A stretch of DNA of 64,000 nt from assembly GCA_964036275.1 (NCBI GenBank), contig OZ038440.1, positions 558,001 through 622,000 of the forward strand, in the 5' to 3' direction. The notes below the pieces were generated by a model. It was not told where the DNA came from. It searched no databases and worked only from the letters and a program-made list of their open reading frames with translations. The DNA is from Litoditis marina. Lineage: Eukaryota; Nematoda; Chromadorea; Rhabditida; Rhabditidae. Below, piece after piece: positions 1 through 11,385 of the stretch (the first letter of the stretch is position 1; each line of letters begins with the position of its first letter). The position numbers were made by a program, and so were the translations under genes.

Positions 1-554
1 AATTGGAACTATAAAACTCGAAAACCCAAAACTGGAACTTTTCGAGAAAATAGGGTCTATCAAAAAAGTGGTTCCGTTTTCATAATCTTAGCCAACAGTA
101 CAATATATTATAGATGTGTGTTTACCTATTGCTAGTTGCGTTTTCAAGAATACGTGGTGCGAAAACTTTTGTATGAATCAGAAGATTGGAACGATAGCGA
201 CACATTTCGATGCAAAGCCAATCTGAGAGTTCCCGTTGATGAATCAGAGAACGGAGATCGAACAACAACAAAATACGAAGTAAATGAAGTTTTTTGATGC
301 CTCATGTGGAGTCATCACATGTATTCATAAATATAGTTAAAGGTGGGCTGAATGGAAATAGAATTGGTATCAGATGTTAGCTGAAAAATAAGAAAGTGAG
401 CATTACGTGTGGGAAACGTGTACAGACTGAAGTGCTCCAAAGCTGCAAAAAAGTAGGAATTATCATCACCGAGTCGTTTATATTTAAGCATCCTTATTAT
501 GACCAAATTGACAGCATCACTGGAGAAAGGTTTGACAAGTTGATAAACTCTTGA

Positions 555-670
555 AGAAGGACGATTATGGGGTCCAATTCCAACGCTTCAGTCCTTTAAA
601 CTGCAATACATTTTTCAATTGCAGTTTAAAAGAACTTTGACACGGGATTGGTCCACATAATCGTCCTGTT
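555..670. mobile_element. 116-bp TTAA-type foldback MITE, copy 1
   Basis: The two ends are inverted copies of a GGACGATTATG-containing terminal repeat, and the right flank is TTAA (671-674); the left flank has decayed to TTGA. A second copy of the same length lies in inverted orientation at 43809-43924. The preference for TTAA sites recalls piggyBac-type non-autonomous elements, but the terminal bases are not canonical, so the superfamily is inference. Confidence 0.7.
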
Positions 671-2761
671 TTAACTCTTAATGTTCTTGTAAGTTGTATA
701 TTCGAACCTATTTCAGGCGGAACTAGAAGCAGTACGTTAGAGGCAGTTATTGCGTGACCAGTTTCCAGTTCTTACTTCATTTTATGGCCTTCCTAGTGGC
801 TTCCGAAACCACACTTAACCTAACCGAAAAGTAGGTTTCGCAAAGAAAACCAGCATTCCTTAAAGAAACCGTTCCGCTATAATCTATTATCACTATTTCT
901 CAGACACGGAATGTCTAAAATTCAACTAAACATTTTAATTCATTCACGACATCATGTTAAACAAATACAGCTATCTAATCAGCTATAGTATGTTCTCATT
1001 TCGTCCACACTTACAGTATGAATTTTGAACTTGGCGGCAGTTCGAAAGGAAGTATACTATCAGATGCACTTTCCCGTCATATAGCCGAATTGAAGTGTGA
1101 ATACAGCAAATATTGCCGTTCGGGTGCGGATCTCGTGAGAGATTGATCAAACAGAGCACTAATTACTACATGATATTAGTCAATCGACTGTATTTGGATT
1201 CAAAAGTAGAAATCACCACTCAAAGTCGGAACTAAAGTGGTTTGCCAAGGATCTTCGAATGAAAAGTTGGTATCGCCAGACCACTGCGGTTCCAACTAAG
1301 AGTGAGTATTGAGTTTCCACAATTGCGAAATCGAGGAAAATTCAGCCTATACGAAATAACTTCAAAAATTCTACGTAACAATTTGAAGGAGAACTTCCGA
1401 GACTCCAACGTGTAAACTATTATATTTTAGGTGAAAGTTAATTGCCTGGACACTGTCAATGAGATGACAACCTGGGCAGGTGGTGATTGAATGGTTCAGC
1501 TCAAACGTATGACGTGTGTACTTCGCTAGGCTGTCAGGATGAGCTAATCACTTTCATCACTTTGCCACGGTGTCTGAGGTATAACGAGATAGTACTGAAC
1601 GTTGAAATCATGTTGTTTCCCGAGTCTCAGTAAAAACATTGATTTGCAGTTCTACTACTGAATACTAGCGAAGAAACGCTACGCAAGAACTTGGAGAACA
1701 GTTCAAATCCAGCTGGATTTCAACTAAGAGGAAAAGGAACAAAATAGTGAGCGACCAAACCTTCATTGTAGTTTGATCTCAAGATTAAATGCAATTCATG
1801 AGCAACGGGATCAAAATACAAATGGAAATCGGAAACCGCGAACCCTACAGCTGAGCGGTTCGTTCCGTGTCCGCGTGCGGTGGCTTCTGTCTCCGCGCGG
1901 TCAGCTAATAGAATATGAGCTTCGAGGGTCAATATAATGAACAAACAAAACATTGACACACACGCGCGGGCACGGCACTACCGCACATGCATGCTACGGA
2001 CACCTCCCTGTGAGATGAAACACAGCAGAAGATAGAAACACAGTACACCGGGATTTTACTATCCTGAAACAATAGATGATTATCAAACTACTGCGAATGC
2101 ATGCTACGGACACCCTTTGGGTCTGTGAGAATGACACACTGAAGAAGTTAGAGCTACAGTACGTCTTGAATATGTCTTATTGACACATTTTCTCGCAAAT
2201 AAATGGTAGGATATGATAGTCCATATGGCAAAAGTGTAGTCGTTTCAAGTTTCTGAATCATGATTTATTATAAATATCCCACGTGACTATGCTTTCCAAC
2301 CGGGGTAGTATGTAAGTATGGGTATGAAATCGGAATACTTTACGAGATGAGATTTCAAGAATAGAGAGAGATTACATTCAAACTAGCTGGATAATTCACG
2401 ATAACCCTTCATTCGGTTCCAAAATCCACTTAGAAAACATCTCAGACTTCGTACACATTATGAATATAATATATGTACAGAATTAAATGCTGGACGTACG
2501 AGCTCATATCGAGTGGGGTTCTGCGAAAGAAAAGCAACCGTCCATTCAACTAGGATGTGGTGACAGTTTTGACTCATAGTGATATATTAACAAATGATCA
2601 AGGTTATAAAGTGGAGCTTTCCTATGAAATAAGTAATGTGGAACTCTACGGGTCATCATTGAAAGAGCAGGATCACACGCTGCGGAATTTGAATGATATT
2701 TGCTATTCTGAAGACGGTTCATTGAAGAGTCACGGCAAAGTGCAATGAATAAGAGAGGATT

Positions 2762-2870
2762 GGAGGGAGAGAGAGAGAGAGAGGGAAAGAGAGAGAGAGA
2801 AAGAGAGAACGAGCCAGTGAGAGGGAGAGAGAATGAGGGAGAGAGGAAGAGAGGGGGAGAGAAAGAGAGG
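2762..2870 (+). repeat. GA-rich simple repeat
   Basis: Imperfect run of GAGAGA and GGGAGA units on the plus strand. Confidence 0.8.
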
Positions 2871-5104
2871 AATATGGATAAAATTATAGAAAGAGAGTTT
2901 TGTTGAATTATAATTATTCTATAGGTGGTGATCGGAAACGATTGTCTTTGAAACTGCGTAGACCCGTTATTTTGAAGGAGCGTGTGCTATAGCCTTGGCT
3001 AATGATGGATCATCTGTTATCTTAGAGATATTTGAATTTCGCGCCTCAAACTGATATTCAAATGATTAATTGTGAGACAAAATAGTAATCAGATAGCACA
3101 CTAGCAAATGAAAATGTACCACACTCAAAAGTATACTATCTTTCAAACAAACGTTAGAAAAACAAATTCATCACTTTTCAATTGCACTTTTTGATCTGGG
3201 TGGTACTATCATTATTTTTTACACAGAGTTCTAAGTCAAGATTGCAAAACCGGCTAGATATGTTCGGTTAGTTTCTCAGTACAGCTAAAATGATTAACTC
3301 CGGTCAATCGCTTATTGAAGGAAGATATAGGACTCTCCAGATGATCATGCGAGAAGCAGGGCACATAATCGTTTTGGAATGTATGTCGTTGCTACTTTTA
3401 TGTTATTGTTATTAGAGAATGTTGGTATATGGCGGAATTTTATCTGGCAAAAACTATCAATATAAGTGGATACATCGTTTCACAAGAACCGAGATTTGCG
3501 CGCATGAATAAGGAAAATTGTTTCGAGAAATATGTTCTGAGACTGTGCTATCAACGAAAATCTTCAACAAGGATACAACCAGAATACAACACCACTGATT
3601 GTATACAAAGCATTTTCTATGTATTATGTATCACGTTGTAAGTGACTGTTCCATGTACTACTAAAGCGACTCTATCAATTTCATCACGGCATGGTTATCG
3701 AATGAAATAGAAGAATGATTGAAGGTTATTGGTACCGAAATGATTTCGTATCAGTCAGAAAGAACACCCATTTTACACTAAGGAATGGAGGCCTACTGAC
3801 AAAACTGCGCTACAGAGTTTATTTTTATAAAGAAGATGGAGAAAGAATATGATGCACTAGGTTTCAATTCAACACACAATTTCTCACTGAACTTTGATCA
3901 GTTACTATTTAAGTTTTCCGAGAGATAGTCCGAAGTTCCAGAGAAAATATTACTTTTCGATGAGAGTCCAAGTAACCATGCAGTTACAACAAAAACAGCT
4001 GTCCCGACATGTCAAGCTGCTGTTACAACTTCCGCTTCGCAAAGTATGAAAGTTTGACTTTTCTCTGCAAAATTTTTTCAACGAATAGTCGTTTTCCGAA
4101 TGTTTCCCCAGACAGTCTTGTATTTCTTGTTAGTATTGTCAGAAAATAAGGGATGGTTGTGAGCCGTGATTCCAACTGTTCTGTGATAAGAATCCTGCTA
4201 AAGCTTGCTCTTCAGAAAACCATATAATGATGTTTGATTCAAATGACTTAGAACTTTTCTCGTTTATCTAATTAGACTAACTATATCGTAGAGCGCCAGG
4301 TGAGTTCTAGAATCTAGACTGGGAATCGCTCATTAGAAAAAGTATCCGACTTGTGGCGAGAGAAGTTACTTTAACTCAATAATCCTTTCTTGAAAAATGT
4401 CTTCATTCTTAGTTTGGAAGTTACACGTGTGCCCTGATTCGGTAGAAAATACATAATAACGAGAATAAAGATATTAGAAGTAAAACATTATCACGAGAAG
4501 CCGTACCAGCTCAAACGGAAATAGATAGATAGAGAACTACCCATTTTATAACAACTGCACGAGTACAAGTTGAATTCTTAGAAAACCGACAAAGTGACTA
4601 TTTTCATATAAACATGGTAGTTATCTATGCTCGAGATGGGTCGTAAATGTTTTTTGTTACGTTTTATCGGTGCTCCCCTGAGGTCTTTCACAGTTTTACA
4701 ACCGGAGCAAGTGCAAATTTCTAATCATAATTGCCATTGCATGGAAAAAACTGGGAAGAGTTTTTTGTTGAAGAACGTTCCTAATTTTGCTGAAATAACG
4801 TACAGTGCACGGGTTCTACCCAATTCCGCACTACATAATATGTCAAAAGATCGCGTGCGGAGCAGCCGATCTATTGGGCGTCTAATACAATAATCTGTAT
4901 AGTTTGGAAAATGGTTGTCACAAAACTATCTCAACTTCTCTGTATTCGCAAGCACGTAAGACGTGGAATTCTCGATATTCTATCTCTCGTTTCAAGCGAG
5001 GCGAATAAAATTGTATAATAAAAAGGTTTATTCCGAGACACAATTAAACGGCGAGATATAAAAGTGTACACGTGATATAGAATGTATTTTTTGTGCTATT
5101 TTTC

Positions 5105-5110
5105 TTTATT
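5105..5110 (-). terminator. Poly(A) signal of the nitrobindin-like gene
   Basis: AATAAA on the minus strand (plus-strand TTTATT), about 84 nt after the stop codon of the gene ending at 5194. It implies a short 3' UTR. Confidence 0.5.
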
Positions 5111-5193
5111 TAAAAAAAATGCGAAGGATTGGGTGTTATTACAAGTTTTTCTGAGTTTTTGTAGTTCGTAGTCTGGTGGATCAGGATGACTTC

Positions 5194-7761
5194 TCATCCG
5201 AGAACCCTGCGGTAGGTGGCGGTGAAGGACTCGGTGGCATAACTGGTCTCGGCACGAACTCTCATCACCAGTTTGTTGTACGACGGCTGCTCTATCTGAC
5301 GCTCGAACTGAAGAGAAAATTATGACACTGATACAGAGAGGAGTTGTACCAGAAATGAATATGAAACTAACGCTAAATTACCCTGTTTCTAAAGCTAAAG
5401 CAGGCTTGAACGGTGTTTCTATATCACGCTGTGTTTGTAGTCAACATTTGCGGATTGCGTAAACGTCTAGTTCGCTTTCGGTAGTTTTTAAAAGTAATTT
5501 ACAGTTCAAACCTAGGCTTTGAGGACCATTTCGACAGTTCTGCTGTGTTGAACGTATCAGAATACACTCAAAATCGTTTACTATGTGTTTGTACATATGA
5601 TTTATTATTTACTACAGTATGCAGTCGTGGCTATTCGACGATGACTGCATGAAGTACTGTAGGATGGCTTACCTCTCTAATGTCCAGGTTATTTCTGTTT
5701 CCAACGTCGAAACTTCTCTTCAGGAATTGTTTCAGATGGAAAATGATGATGTTGCCCTTCACTTGTCCCTGTTCCATCATAGACCATCCTGTAATCGACA
5801 CTGTTGTTTGAGGGCAAACTATTTGGATATAATATAAACGAATATCAAATGTTATCAAGGTTTTCCTTTGGGATTAGCAACCTACAGAAGCGAGAGAGCA
5901 TTGAGGTCGATGATACAGTGGAAAGGCTCAGACAGTCTGTGTTTTTATGCTCTACATTCTCCTTTGTCTGGCATCTTTTAATTTTCTAATGTATTCTATA
6001 GTTCCCCTTTTTTTATGTTGCCTTTTCCACTTAGTTTATAGTTTGATGCCGTGAACTCTCGGCTAAAGCTCGTAAACTATGGCATACATCGAACTACAAC
6101 TAATATTCTATTTCTTCCCGTGTACCTTCGCTAGAAGTAGTCAGATAGGCGATGTGTATCCGGTGGTCTCTCCTGGTCGCGTTCTTCACTGGCATGAAGC
6201 CGTAGTCGTGACGGATCACGTCTCCGTTTTGGAAGTACGTGTGGCTAAATAGAAGAAGTTTCTAAGTACGTATGCTAGAAAATCCCGGCCCCTTCATCCC
6301 ATCCTGCGTCTCCTAAAACGTACGCTATTTCTCTGCTCTTACATCCCGCCGGGAAGTAAGAGCAGAGAAATAGTAAGGCAGAGCGAGAGACGCAGGATGG
6401 GATGAAGGGGCCGCGATCTTCTAGCATACCTACTCTGGATATCAAAAACATCATATAATTTCATCTTTTCGTTTACAACAATTGATACAGATCCTGTAAG
6501 AATCACAAGTTCCACTTTCATTGAGACATAAGAGTGTACTAAATGCACCATTTGTAAACATTCCACAAAAGCAATAAGGCGCAGAATCACTCACACTGAG
6601 CGGGAACTGACTTTTGAACATAAGGTAACATGTAGTGAATGTTTCGAAACATGTAGACATTGATTTCTTTTCTTATGACATTCACGTGACTCACGTGACG
6701 TTGATGGCTCTGGCTCCGAACTTGGGAATGGGGTTAATGGCATAGTCGAGTTGGTCAGGGGGAGGAATGTCCTGCAAAATGATCAGCTTGTTCGAGTTCT
6801 CCAATTACCAGCTCGTCAGTAAACACTAATTTTCAACACATGCATTATTAATGTTTTTGTTTTTTGTGTGTTTCACCTTTAATTGTGCAATCATTATGAA
6901 ACCTTATTTTCTACACATAAATTTTGTATCTGTTTTACCCTAGTATCTATGTACTCATTGTTTGTTTTGAAGATATCAAAACCGACAATAATAACGTGAT
7001 GACGTATGATCGAAACACATCCTAATTTTCCACTGTCTCTTGTATGTGATGCTAGTACATCGTGCATGCGGTCACAGGTTCATTTGTTTCTGTTTCTCAC
7101 CTTGGGTCTCCCGGTGAGAGATTCTCGAGACCAAAGACCGATCAGATTCTGTACGGGGCGAAGGTCGAAGGGCATCTTCGATCGATCGTACCCTGATTAC
7201 ATGAAATGAGCTTTTCATTCACATATCGCTCAATGTAAACTAGTAGCCATTTAGTTTTCCTTTGATAATAAAACTATGATCATTCGTTCTGAGGTTAAAA
7301 GAACACATGAATAAGATCATAAGAAGCTGAGGCGAATACGTATCCGTAAGAACTGCGTCAACAGCGATTACACTTTCTAAAAGGAAGTGTCTTTGTGAAA
7401 ATCGGCCTTCATTACCAAGATTGAGGGGCCGAGAAAAATCACTCGAGTCTATACACTGTTTCACCAATCGATGTCCTTCTACAGTAATCCGTTCAACATT
7501 CAGCCGACTTGATCCAATGAAGAAATATTTTTTTGGGTTCAAACTTTCAGAGTGTTTAGTGGTAAAGGTGCAGAAGACACCATCACAAAGTGGGTGGAAC
7601 AAACTATACACGTCACCACTGTGTGTGTGGACCACCACTGTGTAACATTGTGATGTGACGAATAAAACTTGATACACGTCAAAGAAAGTTTTTAACTTAC
7701 GATCCTCATAGCGAGCCCCCACGGAAACAACGAAGAGCGCCAAGCAGATGAATGACCTCAT
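5194..7761 (-). CDS. Secreted nitrobindin/THAP4-domain protein
   Basis: Six exons join in frame to 196 aa: 7701-7761, 7101-7192, 6695-6771, 6126-6244, 5673-5800, 5194-5307. Residues 1-17 form a signal peptide (MRSFICLALFVVSVGA). The rest is a single beta-barrel domain of the nitrobindin/THAP4 C-terminal (DUF1794, lipocalin-like) family. It has an N-terminal NLIGLW motif, a central PKF...YFQNGDVIRHDYGF stretch, and a final ATYRRVL strand matching the family's last strand. The start is firm because a 3' splice site (CTCAG) directly abuts the ATG. In haem-binding members the last strand carries the axial histidine (family LHVTYKK). Here the aligned residue is threonine, so ferric haem ligation is doubtful and a fatty-acid or other small-ligand carrier is possible. 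Secretion is unusual, since THAP4 and bacterial or plant nitrobindins are intracellular. The family call rests on my alignment by eye. Confidence 0.8.
6269..6431. mobile_element. Long foldback element in nitrobindin-like intron 3
   Basis: Two arms of about 75 bp are near-perfect inverted copies, including GGCCCCTTCATCCCATCCTG against its reverse complement, and an inner CTATTTCTCTGCTCTTAC pair. It lies between the exons ending at 6244 and starting at 6695 and would fold into a long hairpin in the pre-mRNA. Confidence 0.8.
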
Positions 7762-8640
7762 CTGAGATAAAAGATTGTAAAAATAGATAAATGACATTTA
7801 CTCTAATCTCACCGATACGTTTCTCACATGTCACTGTATCAATGCCACAAAATAGTTGAAAATCCAATGTTCAACATGATGGCCTCTACGAAACGTATTT
7901 ATAACAAATTTCAAACATTCAACTATGCAGACATCAAAAAGTTTAAACCTAAATGTGAAATATTCACATACATAGAAATGGGGACCAAGATCAACTCAAA
8001 AGTAACTGTCACTGCAAAGATCTGTGGCATGTTTGATTAAAACCGCCTCGTAACGGAGCGAACTGAATGAATCAACATGTGAAATATGGGAATATATAAC
8101 CTATTCAAATCATACTCTCTTCTCTCTATTCTCACGGTGGGTTGTGGATGTACAGTTTCCGTTCTACCGATTGACAATTTATCAGCGTCTTTCTTGAATT
8201 ATAACATGGAAAGCAGACAAGAAGTTGCATTCGCATAGCACGATGTGAACATTTTCAGAGGGATTCGCATGAACATGGACATTATATTTTCATGAACAGG
8301 GACGGAGAATTTTCAAAAGATGCTCGAAATTTTCGGCAACATCCAGACATCGACGAGTTGACAGAGGATCGGGATAAAAACAAGAGCATCACTAGTTACT
8401 ACAGTATAGTCTGTTTCACCAATCGATGTACTCCTACAGTAATTCGTCAATTATTCAAGGGGGTGTTTTCTAATGAAAAAGTCATTACTTTGATTTCAAA
8501 TTTTCAGAGTTAGTAGTAGTAAACATGCAGAAGACACTATTAACATTTTGAAGCGTTCTGAATAGGCTAATATAGTAAACTTGGACCCGGAAGTGTTAGC
8601 AGATTACTGTAGAGAGTTATAAGTGGGTGGAACAAACTAT
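7421..8640. repeat. Diverged repeat pair near nitrobindin-like exon 1
   Basis: About 200 bp at 7455-7615 (inside intron 1) recurs in the same orientation at 8408-8640. Shared blocks are GTTTCACCAATCGATGT, CTACAGTAAT, TTTCAGAGT, GCAGAAGACAC and GTGGGTGGAACAAACTATA. The second copy has insertions. This is probably an old dispersed element. Confidence 0.65.
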
Positions 8641-9785
8641 AGCAATGTTGATTTAACAATGACTAATTTGAATGGAAATCTCTTTGCATACAACAAAAAA
8701 GGACAGAATTGACTTAAAGATGTTGGAAGTGATGTGGGAATTTTGGCTAAAACCCACTGAGGAATTCAAATTTTTCCGATCGCAACAAAATCGCACAACT
8801 TCACGAGACTTCTGATGTCCTATTCTCCTATTCAACTTACTTACACAGCGAAAAAAGAATCGAATTACCACAGGTCTTTTTGCGCCTTGTTCAAGTTGTG
8901 TAAGAAGGAGAAGCGACATTTCTATTTGTAAATCCTCTATTAGTAGATACATGGGGTGACCAAATCTTCGCGGTAGTTTGATCATTAAACGCGCCGTAAT
9001 TCATGAAATTCGACCGAAAAAATAACGGCAGCAAACTATACAAGCACGACCGGATGACCATCTACTATCTAAGCTCGCTTTGGAGAGATCAAACCCTATA
9101 ACTAGTGTTATGTAAACTTAATCACAGTTACAACAATTTACAACAAGAGAAACATCTTGAAAAAGTAGCCAGATAAGTGTGTTGCTGAATGGCTAGAACA
9201 TCGTCTATCTAGCTGTTTTCTTCGCAGTTTTCTGTTACAAAACACGTTCGGGCACGGCTAAATCATTGATTCCATCGAAAACATTCGATCAGAAACAAGT
9301 TGATCATCTTTCCACACGAAACCCTTTAAACTGAGACAAAACTAGTTGTGCACTTGTCGTTTGTAGAAGGGAAAGGTCATGATCACTACTTCCGGGGAGT
9401 ACGTGAACTTGACAAACTGTTAGTGACGTGAAAACTATAAAAAACATCGGAAAATAATGTTATTTTAGAGTGTTTGTGCTTGTATAACGTTGAAAGTTAC
9501 CTCCTGCTTTCAACTAGCGAGTATTTCTGAACTTCGATATTTAGAATTCGCAGGACTATTTATAATTTTAATCATCAAGGTATCGCGCAGTCGGTTGGTG
9601 CTGCGGTTTTTTGTGTTTGGAAAGTCCTAAGCCGATTATTGTATTAGAAAGTCAGAACCAGGAAGAAAGTTGAGAAGGGACAAGTCATCCAGTGTTTATA
9701 GTGTGCTCATGTTAATTGTGATGTGTACGCCGATCAAACTACAATCAGAAATAGGTCGGATCTAAGGTGAATTCTATATCTGACC

Positions 9786-10024
9786 TGGTTTTTTAGGTAA
9801 CCTAACCGTTTTTTGGTAACCTTTTTTCAGGTTACCTCAGTAGGTAACCGGTTGGTAACCTAAAATGAAAAACCGGTTACCTGTTTTTCTAACGCAAAGT
9901 GTGGTTTTTACCGTTAGTTTGAACGGTAACCGGATTTTAGTTTTATGTTACTTTCAGGTTACCTACCAAGGTAACCTAAAAAGAGGTTACCAAAAAAGGG
10001 TTAGGTTACCTAAAAACCCGGTTA
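9786..10024. mobile_element. GGTAACC-rich foldback element
   Basis: The left end (TTTTTTAGGTAACCTAACC) and right end (GGTTAGGTTACCTAAAAA) are inverted copies. The interior holds many GGTAACC/GGTTACC octamer-like units in both orientations. The flanks carry GATCAAACTACAA-like and CTAACTACAA-like ends, so it may have inserted into a member of the GTTTGTAG repeat family. Confidence 0.65.
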
Positions 10025-10501
10025 GTTGTAGAATTGGCGCGGATCTAACTACAACTCAGATATGGTTATGGTCACGCATTATGGAATTCACCGTTTTTCA
10101 AGTCCAGTGGTTGAAATAAACTACGTAATTCCTTCGATATTGATTTTGTTCATGTAACAAAACAATAGATAAACAATATAAGTGATTATTCAAATCGATA
10201 GTAGATCAAACTCTCGACTATAGATGCTATGAAAGTGAGACTTTCGTGAATGATAAGGAAACCAGAATTGTCGTCCAATTCACCGAGAATTACGCGAAAA
10301 GGGAGAGATATGACGCGTTGATAGAAAGAACTGAGATACTCGAGATATACGTGAATAAAATGAATATAATAATAATAATATTACTGTGCCATTTTTCAGT
10401 TTCTCGTGTGCTCCGCGAAATAAACGTCCTAGCCCTAACCCAGACGAGAAACTGAGTTTGAAACTGACAATGAGATTCCATAATAATTTAGATTGCATTA
10501 A

Positions 10502-10685
10502 AGGGGGACAGAAAGGAAAGTTAATATGAAAGAGCTTATCAAGAGAAACCGATAAGTATAATTTTTAATTGAAACTAACGAACCTAATTTGCATACGGTT
10601 GACACGTGGTTGCCTGTTTTGGCGCGCGCAACGTTATATTTAGGTACCCCGGGGTACCTAAACTAGCTTTCCTTTCTGCCCCCCT
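10502..10685. mobile_element. 184-bp TTAA-flanked MITE
   Basis: Terminal inverted repeats (AGGGGGACAGAAAGGAAAG against CTTTCCTTTCTGCCCCCCT, with one mismatch) are bounded on both sides by TTAA (10498-10501 and 10686-10689). A GGTACCCCGGGGTACC palindrome lies inside. Target choice resembles piggyBac-type elements. There is no coding capacity. Confidence 0.75.
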
Positions 10686-11385
10686 TTAAGCACTACATTT
10701 CAGTTCTTCTTCGCAGAACCAAGACGGGATAGACGGGGTATGATGAAACTTCTTTTATAGACAAGTTTCAGTAAACTTATTGGTTAGCTTGAATAACACC
10801 TGTACAAGTTTTTCAGTTGAGAGACGGTTTGTTGTGTTGTATTCTGCTTTAGATGAAACAAATGACACATAATAATTATTTAATACTTTTGTCGAACCGA
10901 AGCACAATGACACACAACGAAACCAATGTTACAGCATGTAAACTACTTTGTGACACACGGGTTTGGGTACATCGAGGTAAGCATCTATAAATTGCACACA
11001 TTGAGAATGTAAATGTAAGAACTAATATGCAGAGTGACCGGCTAACATGCAGAATATGTACAGTATCAACGAGCTGAAAATGAATGTATGATTGAATGAT
11101 GTCAAGTAGATTAGAATACATTTGTACATTATAGTATACCTAGCACACCAACAACACTTCTGTAGAATCAATCAAAGATTAGCGAGTAGAAAGCGAAGGA
11201 AGTGACATGAACGAACTCAAAATCGCGAAGCCAACACAACATTTTACAAGAATCACAAGATGAAGCTCAATGGGAAGCCAGAATACCGGATCAGATGAAG
11301 AGTATGCATTATATAACATCATATATGAATTGTACATATTTTACAACCCACTACTGTATCCCCCATAGCATAGAGGACTTCCTAT

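Larger units (their letters stand above)
1..5193. other. Gene-free left flank
   Basis: No coding exon could be supported here. Open frames of 60-90 codons occur (for example 4627-4893 plus) but show no domain, no splice-consistent continuation and no recognisable family. The region holds a 116-bp foldback element at 555-670, a diverged direct repeat near 1985 and 2095 that shares a short CATGCTACGGACACC core, and a GA-rich simple repeat at 2762-2870. The first 50 bases resemble the CTCGAAA-type repeat seen near 30 kb. Confidence 0.6.
7762..11385. other. Repeat-rich gap between nitrobindin-like gene and BTBD9
   Basis: No supported exon. Contents are part of the diverged repeat pair (to 8640), a GGTAACC-rich palindromic element (9786-10024), a TTAA-flanked MITE (10502-10685), and otherwise unassigned AT-rich DNA. 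The promoter of the nitrobindin-like gene would lie just above 7762. Confidence 0.6.

Noticed and set aside
4627..4893. 88-codon plus-strand frame
   Set aside because: No domain, no partner exons in phase, no promoter or poly(A) context that stands out.
7240..7797. 185-codon minus-strand frame
   Set aside because: It is exon 1 of the nitrobindin-like gene reading on into its intron. The donor at 7700 and in-phase exon at 7101-7192 explain the locus better.
9570..9670. GGTATCGCGCAGTCGGTTGG, resembling a tRNA A box
   Set aside because: No B box or pairing acceptor stem was found at the right distance. Too weak for a tRNA call.
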